Source: an uncultured Pseudomonadota bacterium (lineage in GTDB: Bacteria > Pseudomonadota > Gammaproteobacteria > Methylococcales > Methylomonadaceae). From it: a stretch of DNA of 64,000 nt. The notes under the pieces are model-generated. The model searched no databases. It saw only the letters and a list, made by a program, of their open reading frames with translations, and had not been told where the DNA came from. Made by a program: the position numbers and the translations under genes. This document shows, piece by piece, positions 28,550 through 38,601 of the stretch (its first letter is position 1; each line of letters opens with the position of its first letter). Where the stretch lies: positions 1 to 64,000 of the forward strand of contig CAIQDI010000009.1 of NCBI GenBank assembly GCA_903870545.1, written 5' to 3'.

Positions 28550-31201
28550 TTACAACAACGCTTTAATTTCTGGCACGCACGAACCGCAATTTGTTCCGGC
28601 TTTCAAACAGTTTCCGACTTCTTGATGGGTTTTTAAAGCGTGTTTTTTAATGGCTTGTTGAAGGGTTTTTTCGCCGATATTGAAACACGCACACACAATC
28701 GTTCCGACATCTTCCACGCCTTTGGGTGGTTCGCCAGTTAATAACGCGAGCCGCTCAACTTTCGACAATTCAGTTTGCGCGAATAAACTTATAAGCCAAT
28801 TTCGGGCGGGCAATTTGTCGGTCGCCGTGACGAAAAATAGGCTTTCCAACCGTCTATCGACAAACCGCGCCGAACGATAATTGCCGCGTGTTAAATCGGC
28901 GTATTCTTGCCATTGTGGCGCGATGCTTTCATTGGCGCACAACGTATTTCGCGCCCAATCCGCCCAATTTTCGGGTAATTTTGTTCCCGCCAATTCGTAA
29001 CGATAAAATCCGTCGCCTTTATTTTTCACCCAGTATTCGGGTTCTGTGATTTGCAATTCGTGCCGCGATAAGACAAAACCTTGCCACGCGGGTTGATAAC
29101 GTGAAATGTTAACGGGCGTGTGCTTGCTTTCGGGTTGTTTTGAAATCGGGTCAAAAACAGGATTCACCAACGCGCCCATTCGTCCCGCACTCGATTGTTG
29201 CGCCGTCCAGTGCATCGACACGAAAATTTCACCTTCGCGTTGTGCGTCGGTGATGTGAACTCGCGCCAACATTGAACCCCAACGACTTTCTATTTTTGCG
29301 AGCTGATTGGTTTTCAGTTCAAAAAGTTTTGCATCGTCAGAATGAATTTCGACAAACGGCTCAGGTTTATGCTGATTCAATTTTGCCGCAATCGCCGTGC
29401 GCGTCATGGTGTGCCATTGATCGCGGATTCGTCCTGTGTTCAAAATTAACGGGTATTTTTTGTCTGGCGAATTCACCGGCGAACGCGGCGTAATCGGAAT
29501 TAACTGCGCTTTCCCCGACTTTGTAAAAAATTTTCCATCCGCAAAAAAACGCGCCGTGCCATTCGGTGAGTCGGGCGTAATTCCCCACTGCGTCGGTTGG
29601 AAATTATCGTAATCTTTCGCGCTGATATTCGCCAACGCCAAAATGTTAAACGCGCGTTCACCGTTATTTTCAAAACCCGATAACGCGGCGTGTTCACGGA
29701 AAATTTCAACGGGACTTTGATAATGAAATTCTTGTTCAAACCCCAAACGTCGCGCCACTTGCGTGACAATCCACCAATCAGGTTTTGCGCTGCCAGCGGC
29801 TGGAAGCAATGCGCGTTGCCGTGAAATGCGCCGTTCGGAATTTGTCACCGTGCCGTCTTTTTCGCTCCAACCTTGCGCGGGCAATAAAACGTGTGCAAAT
29901 TCCGTCGTGTCAGTTTGCGCGATGCAATCCGACACGACGACAAATTCACACCGTTTCAACGCCTCTTTAACTTTGTCGGCATTTGGCAAACTGACGACCG
30001 GATTGGTTCCCATAATCCAAACGGCTTTGATTTTGCCGTCATAAATTGCATCGAATAAATCAATTGCAGGTAAACCGCCTTTTTGCGCGATATTGGGCGC
30101 ATTCCAAAAACGTGAAACTAAGTCAATTTCATCAGGATTTGAAAAATCCGTATGCGCGGCGAGTTGGTGCGCGAGTCCGCCGACTTCGCGTCCGCCCATT
30201 GCATTCGGTTGTCCCGTCAATGAAAACGCGCCGCTGCCGACTTTTCCAATGCGTCCCGTGGCGAGATGACAATTTAAAATGGCGTTGACTTTGTCGGTGC
30301 CAGATTCAGATTGATTGATGCCTTGGCTGTATAAACTCAACGATTTTTCGGTTTCAGCGAACCAGTTGAAAAATTGCTGCACGTCTTGGATTTTTAAATC
30401 ACAACGATTGGCGACACTTTCAACGCTGACATTATCCAATTTCAAACCCGCTAAAACGGCTTCAAATCCTTCGGTGTGATTTTTGACAAAATCCAAATTC
30501 AACTTGTTTTGCGCGTGTAAAAACTGAAATAAACCGTTGAATAATATCGCATCCACGCCACTTGCTAACGGCAAATGCAAATCGGCAATATCACAACTCG
30601 CCGTTTTGCGCGGATCAATCACGACCACTTTTAAATGCGGATTCGCTTCTTTCGCGGCACGAATGCGTTGAAAACTCACGGGATGACACCACGCGGCATT
30701 TGAACCAATCAAAATAATCAAATTGGCGTGTTCAAAATCTGCGTAGCAATTCGGCACCACGTCGCCACCAAACGCGCGTTTGTGTCCCGCCACGGATGAC
30801 GACATGCACAAACGGCTATTTGTATCCATGTTGCCGCTGCCGATAAAACCTTTCATGAGTTTATTGGCGACGTAATAATCTTCGGTCAATAATTGCCCCG
30901 AACCGTAAATTGCCACGGCATTTGCGCCGTGTTTTTCAATCACACTTTTAAACGAATCGGCGACCAAACCTAACGCTTCTGTCCACGACGTGTCACGTCC
31001 ATAAACGTTCGGCTGCAACAAACGTCCTTTGAGTTCAATCGTTTCGCCGAGCGCAGAACCTTTTGAACATAAACGACCAAAATTCGCAGGGTGTGAACTG
31101 TCGCCGTTAATTTTGATATGACGATTTTTATCGTCAACTTTCGCGCTAATGCCACAGCCCACACCGCAATAAGGACAAGTCGTTTGAATCGTTTTTGTCA
31201 T
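28550..31201 (-). CDS. nasA: Assimilatory nitrate reductase catalytic subunit
   Basis: NasA reduces nitrate to nitrite in the cytoplasm using Mo-bisMGD and an N-terminal 4Fe-4S cluster. The 883-residue sequence starts TTCPYCGVGCG...CSKGS (cluster ligands) and has the molybdopterin motifs GTNPVVSLPNADKV and LNTGRIRDQWHTMTRT. The C-terminal ~60 residues are a BFD-like 2Fe-2S domain (CACFNIGEKTLQQA...CGSC), as in the Klebsiella-type NasA that takes electrons from a flavoprotein. It is the last gene of the nrt operon, 24 bases after the chemoreceptor. Confidence 0.95.
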   Translation of the reverse strand: MTKTIQTTCPYCGVGCGISAKVDDKNRHIKINGDSSHPANFGRLCSKGSALGETIELKGRLLQPNVYGRDTSWTEALGLVADSFKSVIEKHGANAVAIYGSGQLLTEDYYVANKLMKGFIGSGNMDTNSRLCMSSSVAGHKRAFGGDVVPNCYADFEHANLIILIGSNAAWCHPVSFQRIRAAKEANPHLKVVVIDPRKTASCDIADLHLPLASGVDAILFNGLFQFLHAQNKLNLDFVKNHTEGFEAVLAGLKLDNVSVESVANRCDLKIQDVQQFFNWFAETEKSLSLYSQGINQSESGTDKVNAILNCHLATGRIGKVGSGAFSLTGQPNAMGGREVGGLAHQLAAHTDFSNPDEIDLVSRFWNAPNIAQKGGLPAIDLFDAIYDGKIKAVWIMGTNPVVSLPNADKVKEALKRCEFVVVSDCIAQTDTTEFAHVLLPAQGWSEKDGTVTNSERRISRQRALLPAAGSAKPDWWIVTQVARRLGFEQEFHYQSPVEIFREHAALSGFENNGERAFNILALANISAKDYDNFQPTQWGITPDSPNGTARFFADGKFFTKSGKAQLIPITPRSPVNSPDKKYPLILNTGRIRDQWHTMTRTAIAAKLNQHKPEPFVEIHSDDAKLFELKTNQLAKIESRWGSMLARVHITDAQREGEIFVSMHWTAQQSSAGRMGALVNPVFDPISKQPESKHTPVNISRYQPAWQGFVLSRHELQITEPEYWVKNKGDGFYRYELAGTKLPENWADWARNTLCANESIAPQWQEYADLTRGNYRSARFVDRRLESLFFVTATDKLPARNWLISLFAQTELSKVERLALLTGEPPKGVEDVGTIVCACFNIGEKTLQQAIKKHALKTHQEVGNCLKAGTNCGSCVPEIKALL

Positions 31202-31225
31202 AACTTTTTACCCGTGTTGGAAAGG

Positions 31226-33325
31226 TTAAACAGTTTTAAAATTCGCGACTGTGACAGACAATTTATGCGCCTGCTCCTCAAGCGATTCTGCACCCGCCGC
31301 CGCTTCTTCAACTAATGCCGCGTTTTGTTGTGTTACATCATCCATTTGAGAAATCGCGTGATTGACTTGAGCAATACCGGCACTTTGCTCAACCGATGCG
31401 GCGGTAATTTCGCCCATAATGGTGGTCACACCTTGTACAGCTTGCACAATTTCTTGCATCGTTTTACCGGCTTGCGCGACTAATTGGCTTCCGTCTTCAA
31501 TTTTATCGACAGAATCGCTGATTAACATTTGAATTTCACCCGCTGCCGCCGCCGCGCGTTGTGCTAAATTACGAACTTCCGTTGCCACCACCGCAAAACC
31601 GCGACCTTGTTCACCCGCGCGTGCCGCTTCAACCGCCGCATTCAACGCCAAAATGTTAGTTTGAAAGGCAATGTTATCGATAACTGAAATAATTTCGACC
31701 ACTTTGCGCGAGGATTCGTTAATACTTTCCATCGTCATCACCACATTGCCAACAACGATGCCACCTTGACTGGCAATTCGAGCTGCATCACGCGCCAGCT
31801 CATTGGCTTGTTTAGCATTTTCAGCGTTGTGCTGCACAGTGCTGGTGAGTTGCGTCATACTGGCAGCGGTTTCTTCTAAACTCGCCGCTTGTTTTTCAGT
31901 GCGTTGTGACAAGTCATTATTTCCTGCGGCAATTTCTTGTGCCGCCGTGTTGATTTGTTGAGTGGAATCTTTAATTTCACCGACTAACGCTTGTAAATTT
32001 TCGACGGTGCAATTGATTCCTTCTTTCACTTTGCCAAATGTTCCGGGGTAATTGTGGACGATATTTTGCGTTAAATCGCCTTGTGCCAAGGAATTTGAAA
32101 CCCGCAAAATGTCGTTAAAACCGGTGTCACAAGTATCAATCAATAAATTTAAATCACGCAGCATATCGTGAAACATAAATTCAAAATTATCGGTATTCGC
32201 CCGTTTAGAAAAATCACCGTTTGCGCCTGCTTTCGCTAACGTTTCAATTTCATGATTTATCGACAATAAGGCTTGTTTAATGCCGTTCATGGTTTGTGTA
32301 ATGAGGATGGTTTCACCGGGTAACACGTCCATGTCGATTGAAAAATCGCCTTTTGCGTATTGGCTAATAATGTCTAAAATTCGGCAGTTAATGACAATGC
32401 GTGATTGAATTAACTCATTTATTTCGTGCGCCATTCGGGCATAAGTGCCGCTAAATTGTGACACATCGAGTCGTTCTTTAACAAAACCGGCGGCGTGTTT
32501 TTCCGCCATGTCATCTTGTGCTTGCACGAAAGCGTTAATAGCACGTTGCATGGTATCCATGGAACGTAATAAATCGCCTATTTCATCACGTTGAGACGTA
32601 TCAATGATTGAACTTAAATCTCCCATCGAAATCGCATTGGCAATTTGTCGCGCCGAAGTCAAGGAGTGCAAAATGCCACGACTAATCCACCAGGTTAAAA
32701 ATGAGGCTAAAACAACACTTAAACTGAAAATAGTTAATAATCCCACATCGTAACTGCCGAGCAAAGAATGCGCGTATTTTTCGTCTTCACCGTTACGTTT
32801 AATTGTGGTCTGAACTACTTGGTCAATCGCCAAACGATGTTGTTCGTAACTGGCTCGCATTTTTTCCAAACTTGCCAGCATTTCGGGGTGATTTTGCGCT
32901 TGAACGCTTGGAATAAAATGCTGTTGTGCTTCGCTGTAAAAGGCTTGCGCCGCGTGATAAGAATGTTCTAAAAGCGGCGTTTTTAATTCTGATTCTAGCG
33001 TTTCATTTTGCCAATAAGTGTGTCGCGTGTCGTATTCCACTTTTAAAATTTGAAAGCGATGGATTAACGCCAAAATTTCATCGGTATTTGTGGCATGGGT
33101 AAGTTGTAGAACGACCAAATAGGATTCTAAAATGTATTCGGGGGGTGGCAAAATGTCAGCGATTAAATCTTTCCCTTGGATAATTCGTTGATAAATTGGG
33201 CCATTCACGTTGAGGGTATTCATCGCTTTCAGTGTCGCGATACCGAAGAGTGAAAATCCAATAATTAAAACGCTTAAAATAATGCCGAATCGGGCTTTAA
33301 TGGTGAGTTGAGATATTTTTTTCAT
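31226..33325 (-). CDS. Methyl-accepting chemotaxis protein
   Basis: This 699-residue chemoreceptor has an N-terminal membrane helix (about residues 12-33), a periplasmic four-helix-type sensor (35-190), a second membrane helix (about 193-215) and three HAMP-like stretches (around 215-270, 325-380 and 395-450). The signalling tip [20 protein letters not shown], within the standard E-D-interaction hairpin, is intact. It sits between an EAL phosphodiesterase and nasA inside the nitrate operon with 20-25-base gaps, so nitrate or nitrite, or a related signal, is a reasonable guess for its ligand. Confidence 0.92.
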   Translation of the reverse strand: MKKISQLTIKARFGIILSVLIIGFSLFGIATLKAMNTLNVNGPIYQRIIQGKDLIADILPPPEYILESYLVVLQLTHATNTDEILALIHRFQILKVEYDTRHTYWQNETLESELKTPLLEHSYHAAQAFYSEAQQHFIPSVQAQNHPEMLASLEKMRASYEQHRLAIDQVVQTTIKRNGEDEKYAHSLLGSYDVGLLTIFSLSVVLASFLTWWISRGILHSLTSARQIANAISMGDLSSIIDTSQRDEIGDLLRSMDTMQRAINAFVQAQDDMAEKHAAGFVKERLDVSQFSGTYARMAHEINELIQSRIVINCRILDIISQYAKGDFSIDMDVLPGETILITQTMNGIKQALLSINHEIETLAKAGANGDFSKRANTDNFEFMFHDMLRDLNLLIDTCDTGFNDILRVSNSLAQGDLTQNIVHNYPGTFGKVKEGINCTVENLQALVGEIKDSTQQINTAAQEIAAGNNDLSQRTEKQAASLEETAASMTQLTSTVQHNAENAKQANELARDAARIASQGGIVVGNVVMTMESINESSRKVVEIISVIDNIAFQTNILALNAAVEAARAGEQGRGFAVVATEVRNLAQRAAAAAGEIQMLISDSVDKIEDGSQLVAQAGKTMQEIVQAVQGVTTIMGEITAASVEQSAGIAQVNHAISQMDDVTQQNAALVEEAAAGAESLEEQAHKLSVTVANFKTV

Positions 33326-33346
33326 GATTTTTAACTCTAAAATGAA

Positions 33347-34513
33347 TTACGTCCAATCCGCAACAACATCGACTAATAAAACTCGGGTGGCATCTAAACG
33401 TAACGCGAAGGTTTTGCATAACATATCGGTACTAAAATCGCGGTAACGTTCCGAAGTCACAATACGATTATTCGGTTCAAAACTTAAAACTTCATAAAAA
33501 TAAGGTCGCCACGCCCAGTTGAATCCAATCTGTTTTGAATCGGAACTCCATGTATTATTTGAAAAATTATAATTTGGCGAAGTTTGATTGCCGTGACGGT
33601 CGCAAATATAAAAATGCAATACGCCACTATTTTTAAATAATTCAGTTGGTAATTTTTCAAGTGAAAAATCAGATTGAGTCACTTCTTTTTGAAGATAAGA
33701 AATCAAGGTGTGAATTTGTTCATTGAACTGATTTTTATAAGTTTGTGTTTCTAATGCACGCGATAAAAATGTGTCGCGTAATGTGGCAATTTGCGGGTAA
33801 TAACTTTTTGGTTCTTGAAAATCCGCTGTCGCGGGCGAAAACAAATACCCTTGCATATATTGTGCGCCACAACTTAAACCGAATAAAAAATCTTCATCCG
33901 TTTCAACACCTTCGCACACAATTCGACAGCCTGTCCGTTTTGCTAATCGTGATAGTAAATGTACAACATCGGTTTCAACACCGCCTCGTGCGGCACTTTG
34001 AAAAAGTTGCATATCGAGCTTAATAATATCGGGTTGAATCGCCATCACGCGCTCTAATTGTGAAAATCCCGCGCCAAAATCATCAATTGCAATTTTCAAA
34101 CCGTGCTTGCGATACATCTCAACTGCTTTGAGCAATTTACAAGGATTGCTGTGTGTTTCGGTGATTTCAATAATGACGCTGCTACGGTCAATTTCAAATT
34201 CATCCAGCATCAACAACGTGGGTAAATGGTTAAAGTCGTCAATGTAATCAATCCATGCCGCTGAAATATTGAGCGTCAAATAAGTGTTGTCATTTAACTT
34301 ACTGAATTTCTGTAAGGCTTGACGGCGCACACAACGATCCCATTCCATCAACTGATGATCAGAAATATCGGGATGAAGAAACAACTCGCCAGCCGATTTG
34401 ACGTTGCCGTGCAAATCACGTTGCCGCGCTAAGGCTTCATAACCTGCAATTTCCCCACTTGCAGAACTGATAATCGGTTGAAAGTAAGGAAAAAGCAGTG
34501 TGTTAATTTTCAT
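33347..34513 (-). CDS. EAL-domain c-di-GMP phosphodiesterase
   Basis: This 388-residue cytoplasmic protein starts directly with a full EAL domain (residues 1-235). Catalytic motifs are kept: GYEALAR, EITETHSN, IAIDDFGAG, IKLDMQLFQ and CEGVETDEDF, so it should hydrolyse c-di-GMP. The C-terminal ~150 residues form an EAL-associated (YkuI_C/PAS-like) domain with LHFYICDRHGNQTSPNY, probably a sensor. It lies within the nitrate uptake operon, 17 bases after the porin gene and 21 before the chemoreceptor. Confidence 0.88.
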   Translation of the reverse strand: MKINTLLFPYFQPIISSASGEIAGYEALARQRDLHGNVKSAGELFLHPDISDHQLMEWDRCVRRQALQKFSKLNDNTYLTLNISAAWIDYIDDFNHLPTLLMLDEFEIDRSSVIIEITETHSNPCKLLKAVEMYRKHGLKIAIDDFGAGFSQLERVMAIQPDIIKLDMQLFQSAARGGVETDVVHLLSRLAKRTGCRIVCEGVETDEDFLFGLSCGAQYMQGYLFSPATADFQEPKSYYPQIATLRDTFLSRALETQTYKNQFNEQIHTLISYLQKEVTQSDFSLEKLPTELFKNSGVLHFYICDRHGNQTSPNYNFSNNTWSSDSKQIGFNWAWRPYFYEVLSFEPNNRIVTSERYRDFSTDMLCKTFALRLDATRVLLVDVVADWT

Positions 34514-34530
34514 AAAAAATCGTTGTCCGA

Positions 34531-35781
34531 TTAAAAGTTGATATTGCCTTGCAACCAGATTTTTTGGGTGTCGGTATTTCCAGCAACCGCATAACCATCA
34601 CTGCGATCCGCGCTGTAATACGCATATTTTGCCATCACAGAATAATGTTTGCCGAATTTTTTAACCGCTTGGAAATCCCATTCGTTACCGTAATGTTGTT
34701 GACCGGTGTCGTCGCTGTAATCGTGATACACGCCGCTCAATGTCAAACTATCATCCCATACTTTCGCGCTAACCGTTCCAAATACGTCACGAAGACCATT
34801 GACGGGCGTTCCTGTTGCAAACAAATCTGCCCAACCTTGAAACATGTGATTTGTCCCCAGAGGAGTGGAAAATGCGCTTTTACCATCACCATTTAACTGT
34901 TCCATCGCGCCTTGAAAGGTTAAGAAATACGCAGAAAATCCGCCCATGACATTATAACGGTTGGCTTCATAAGCAATTTCACGATGACCATAATCTTGTT
35001 GAATACTCCATTCTGCTGTGTAAAGTAAGCTGTAATGGTCATAGAATTTTGGCGTTGCACCGTTTAAACGCAAACCAAACGTTTGGTTTGATTTATTGCG
35101 AATCGCAACACTTTGGTCTGTGTAATCCAGCCAATAACCGTAGCCAACGACATTGCCATAATCGCCGAGTTTATAATTCACGTTCAAAATCGGGGCTTTA
35201 ATGTTTTCAGTCGTGGATAAAAACGTCTGCACATTGCCGATATAACCGGCGTTGACGGTCAAATTTTTCAGCGACGTGTTCGTGACTAAAACCGAATCAA
35301 ACGTCGATTCCATTTGTCGCCAAGGAACACTGCCAATAAAACGCTGGTCATCAAGTGAAATACGTTGACGACCGCCTTTAACAACGGTGTCAAAATTACT
35401 GTAGCTAATCCACAACTGATTTAACTCGTTTTGTGCGGGATCAGCAATGTTTGAAAAGGCGGGTTTATTGCCCCGTCCATCATTGTAATCCGCTTGCAAA
35501 GCGTGCGTACCTTCGTATTCAGCAAAACCTTGAAAACCGTAAAATTTGGGTGAAAGTACACCAATTCGAGTGCGAATCGTGTTGGCGTTAGCGGTTTTTT
35601 TGCCTAAATCTTGATCCACATTTTCCCAACGATAATTCGCGTCGAATTTAATCGCGCCACCGTCACCAAATTTCAACGCATCTTCGATGGTTTTATCATA
35701 GTCAGCCGCCGCAGGATTTGCGACAATTAAACTGGTAAAAACTGCCACCGTCAGCGGCACAAAAGGGTTGTAACGTTTCAT
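34531..35781 (-). CDS. Outer-membrane beta-barrel porin (alginate-export-like family)
   Basis: This 416-residue protein has a Sec signal peptide (about residues 1-26, ending NPAAAD) and alternating beta-strand pattern with a C-terminal aromatic-rich strand ending QGNINF, as in outer-membrane barrels. The motif GGRQRISLDDQRFIGSVPWRQ is typical of the alginate-export-like porins found in nitrate assimilation operons. Position between nrtCD and the EAL gene suggests it passes nitrate or nitrite through the outer membrane; that specificity is inferred. Confidence 0.75.
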   Translation of the reverse strand: MKRYNPFVPLTVAVFTSLIVANPAAADYDKTIEDALKFGDGGAIKFDANYRWENVDQDLGKKTANANTIRTRIGVLSPKFYGFQGFAEYEGTHALQADYNDGRGNKPAFSNIADPAQNELNQLWISYSNFDTVVKGGRQRISLDDQRFIGSVPWRQMESTFDSVLVTNTSLKNLTVNAGYIGNVQTFLSTTENIKAPILNVNYKLGDYGNVVGYGYWLDYTDQSVAIRNKSNQTFGLRLNGATPKFYDHYSLLYTAEWSIQQDYGHREIAYEANRYNVMGGFSAYFLTFQGAMEQLNGDGKSAFSTPLGTNHMFQGWADLFATGTPVNGLRDVFGTVSAKVWDDSLTLSGVYHDYSDDTGQQHYGNEWDFQAVKKFGKHYSVMAKYAYYSADRSDGYAVAGNTDTQKIWLQGNINF

Positions 35782-35794
35782 AAAAATCCTTTGT

Positions 35795-37474
35795 TTAATG
35801 AGATTTATCGCATTCAGCTAAAAAGGTGAGCAAACTTTCTCGATATTTGTAGTAATCGGGATGCTCAAGCAAACTTTGGCGAGTGCGCGGTCGGGGCAAG
35901 TCAATCGTTTCAATTTTGCCAACTCGTGCATTCGGGCCATTCGTCATCATCACTACGCGATCCGCCAATAAAATTGCTTCGTCCACGTCGTGCGTCACCA
36001 TAATGGCCGTGACGTGCGTGCGTTCCCACACTTCCATTAACACTTCTTGTAACTCCCAGCGTGTTAATGAATCCAGCATTCCAAATGGTTCGTCGAGTAA
36101 TAATAACTTCGGCGATAATGCAAAAGCACGCGCTATGCCAACTCGTTGGCGCATTCCGTTCGACATTTCGCTGGTTTTTTTATGCAGTGAATCGCTTAAA
36201 CCCACGCGGGTTAAATAGTATTCGGCAATATCTTCACGTTCAGATTGGCTGGCGTGCGGATAAACTTTATAAACACCGAGCATCACATTTTCAAATGCGG
36301 TCAACCAACCAAATAAACTCGGAGCTTGAAATACCACGCCACGATCTGGCCCTGCGCTTGAAATTTCGCGATTATCTAAAATAACGCTGCCTTCGGAAAT
36401 GTCACTTAATCCCGCCGTCATCGATAAAACGGTTGATTTACCACACCCTGAATGCCCGATAATCGAAATGAATTCGCCTTTTTTCATTTTCAGTTCAAAG
36501 CCGTCAACGACTTTCACGGTGCTATTTCCGTCGGGTGTTGGGTAACTTTTTGATAAATTGATGAAGTCTAAATAACGCGGTTTGCCCAGATTGGTTTGAA
36601 TGACGCTGGGTGGCAAAGAATCGGTGTCCCAATAATCGCTGGTATTCGGTTGAACTTTAGGCAGCGTCACAAATGCGTGGCTGTTTTTATTTTTTTCAGC
36701 CCCCATCGCCATCAAGTAACGGGTAATTTCGCCGCGCAACTGTTTGAAATTTTCGTTGTGATTTAATTCGGTGCGATTGCGAGGGCGCGGAATATCGACA
36801 ATAAAACTTTCACCAAATGTGGCATTGGGTGCAAGCGTCAACGGAATTACTCTGTCCGCCATATAAATCGCTTCGTCCACGTCGTTGGTAATTAAAATGA
36901 CGGTCTTTTTTTCTTGTGACCAAATTTGCAAAATTTCGTCTTGCATATTGCCGCGCGTCAATGCGTCCAACGCGCTTAACGGTTCGTCCAATAATAAAAT
37001 TTCTGGATTTGCTGCCAACGCACGCGCCACATTCACTCGTTGACGCATTCCGCCCGACAATTCCGCTGGCATTTTGTGCATCGCCGCGCCAAGATTCACC
37101 ATCTTCACATATTTTTCAGTGTGAAAATGACGTTGTTCTGCCGTCCAATGTTTGAAAATTTCGTCCACCGCTAACGCGACATTTTCATAAACCGTTAACC
37201 ACGGCATGAGCGAATAATTCTGAAAAACCACGCCGCGATCGGGCGCAGGTTCGGTAATTTGTTTGCCAGATTTTAAAAGTTCGCCGCTGTTCGCTTGCAA
37301 TAATCCCGCGATTAACGACACCAGCGTCGTTTTACCGCTGCCTGAAAAGCCAACAATTGCAATAAATTCGCCTTCGGCAACGTCGAGATTGATATTTTTT
37401 AAAATTGAAACTGCGTTGCTGCCTTCGCCGTAAGATTTGCAGACGTTTTTGAGTGAGAGTAAAGGTTGTTTCAT
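35795..37474 (-). CDS. Nitrate ABC transporter ATPase, two fused ABC domains (NrtC/NrtD-like)
   Basis: One 559-residue chain carries two complete ABC domains. Domain 1 (residues ~1-250) has Walker [11 protein letters not shown], signature LSGGMRQRV and Walker [13 protein letters not shown]. Domain 2 (~300-559) has [20 protein letters not shown] and [12 protein letters not shown]. The switch (H-loop) histidine is Asn in domain 1 (ITNDVDEA, residue 197) and His in domain 2 (VTHDVDEA, 495), so one site is probably weak. In cyanobacteria NrtC and NrtD are separate and NrtC carries a solute-binding domain; here no such domain is present. It follows nrtB by 9 bases. Confidence 0.88.
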   Translation of the reverse strand: MKQPLLSLKNVCKSYGEGSNAVSILKNINLDVAEGEFIAIVGFSGSGKTTLVSLIAGLLQANSGELLKSGKQITEPAPDRGVVFQNYSLMPWLTVYENVALAVDEIFKHWTAEQRHFHTEKYVKMVNLGAAMHKMPAELSGGMRQRVNVARALAANPEILLLDEPLSALDALTRGNMQDEILQIWSQEKKTVILITNDVDEAIYMADRVIPLTLAPNATFGESFIVDIPRPRNRTELNHNENFKQLRGEITRYLMAMGAEKNKNSHAFVTLPKVQPNTSDYWDTDSLPPSVIQTNLGKPRYLDFINLSKSYPTPDGNSTVKVVDGFELKMKKGEFISIIGHSGCGKSTVLSMTAGLSDISEGSVILDNREISSAGPDRGVVFQAPSLFGWLTAFENVMLGVYKVYPHASQSEREDIAEYYLTRVGLSDSLHKKTSEMSNGMRQRVGIARAFALSPKLLLLDEPFGMLDSLTRWELQEVLMEVWERTHVTAIMVTHDVDEAILLADRVVMMTNGPNARVGKIETIDLPRPRTRQSLLEHPDYYKYRESLLTFLAECDKSH

Positions 37475-37483
37475 TGCATTTAC

Positions 37484-38500
37484 CTAAACGTTGCGACCGA
37501 ATGAAAAGATTTTTTGAAACGATTGCATGATGCGATCCAAAATGAAGCCGATAATGCCAATCGTGAACACCGCGACCATGATTTTACCGAGTGAATGCGA
37601 GCTGCCGTTTTGAAATTCGTCCCAAACAAATTTTCCTAAACCTGGATTTTGCGCCAACATTTCAGCGGCAATTAACACCATCCAACCTACGCTTAACGAT
37701 AAACGCATTCCCGTAAAAATATAGGGCAGGGCAGAAGGCAAAATGATTTTTTTGATTTGCGTTCCGTAATCCAATCGCAGCACTTTTCCAACGTTGACTA
37801 AATCTTGATCAATCGACGACACGCCGACAGCGGTATTGATTAAGGTTGGCCACAACGAACACAGTGTGACGGTAATCGCTGACGTTAAAAACGATTTATC
37901 AAACCAAGAATCATCAGTTGTGTGATAAAGCGCACTGACTAAAAGCGTCACAATCGGCAACCACGCCAGCGGTGAAACGGGTTTGAAAATCTGAATCAGC
38001 GGATTTATCGCGGTATTGATGACCGGACTCATGCCGCAAATAATGCCTAATGGAACTGCAATCAATGTGGCAATAAAAAAGCCCGCAAAAACCGTGTATA
38101 AACTGGTGAAAATTTGGTCTAAATACGTTGGTTTTCCCGTGTATTGACGAAATTCTTGTGGCGGTGTGGATGGATTTTCGGCTTTTAATTTTGCGTAACG
38201 TTGATTTTGTCGCTCGTAAAATTCGACTTCTTTTTGGCGTTCTTCGTGATAATTATCGACCAAACTGCCGACTTCTTCCCAAACCGCTGTTGGGCCTGGA
38301 ATGGTGCCTAAACTGGTTTCAATTTGCGACGCGCCGGCACTCCACAAACCTAAAAAAATCATAAACGCAATAATCGGCACGCCCATAATTAACCAAAGTT
38401 GGTGCATTTGTTGTTTGGCATTTTCACCCGCGTAGATTTTCACTAACGGAATAAACCACGTCAGCCCCGTGATATTTAGAAATTTAATCAGTTTGTTCAT
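37484..38500 (-). CDS. nrtB: Nitrate ABC transporter permease
   Basis: This 338-residue inner-membrane permease of the NrtB/SsuC/TauC family has the EAA loop region VLRLDYGTQIKKIILPSALPYIF near residue 245. It is longer than simple family members because of a charged insertion at about residues 88-130, between the first and second membrane segments (EERQKEVEFYERQNQRYAKL). It lies between nrtA and the fused ATPase. Confidence 0.9.
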   Translation of the reverse strand: MNKLIKFLNITGLTWFIPLVKIYAGENAKQQMHQLWLIMGVPIIAFMIFLGLWSAGASQIETSLGTIPGPTAVWEEVGSLVDNYHEERQKEVEFYERQNQRYAKLKAENPSTPPQEFRQYTGKPTYLDQIFTSLYTVFAGFFIATLIAVPLGIICGMSPVINTAINPLIQIFKPVSPLAWLPIVTLLVSALYHTTDDSWFDKSFLTSAITVTLCSLWPTLINTAVGVSSIDQDLVNVGKVLRLDYGTQIKKIILPSALPYIFTGMRLSLSVGWMVLIAAEMLAQNPGLGKFVWDEFQNGSSHSLGKIMVAVFTIGIIGFILDRIMQSFQKIFSFGRNV

Positions 38501-38523
38501 GTTAAAAACTCTTTTGGAAGTTT

Positions 38524-38584
38524 ATGTGGGCGCGAATTTATTAGCGCTGTGAAAGCGAAAGCGCGAATAAATTCGCGCCCACAT
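38524..38584. repeat. Long near-perfect inverted repeat between nrtA and nrtB
   Basis: Two 25-base arms (38524-38548 and 38560-38584), complementary at 24 positions and rich in GCGCGAATTTATT, enclose an 11-base loop. On the plus strand T6 follows, but no gene runs that way. In the nrt mRNA it is an intergenic stem-loop that could stabilise the upstream nrtA message or limit readthrough. Confidence 0.85.
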
Positions 38585-38601
38585 TTTTTGTTTAATGCCT
38601 G

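Noticed and set aside
28442-28636. Plus-strand ORF with a poly-Glu run
   Set aside because: It is a by-product of the GAA repeat and overlaps the nasA 3' end in antisense; no ribosome site or homology.
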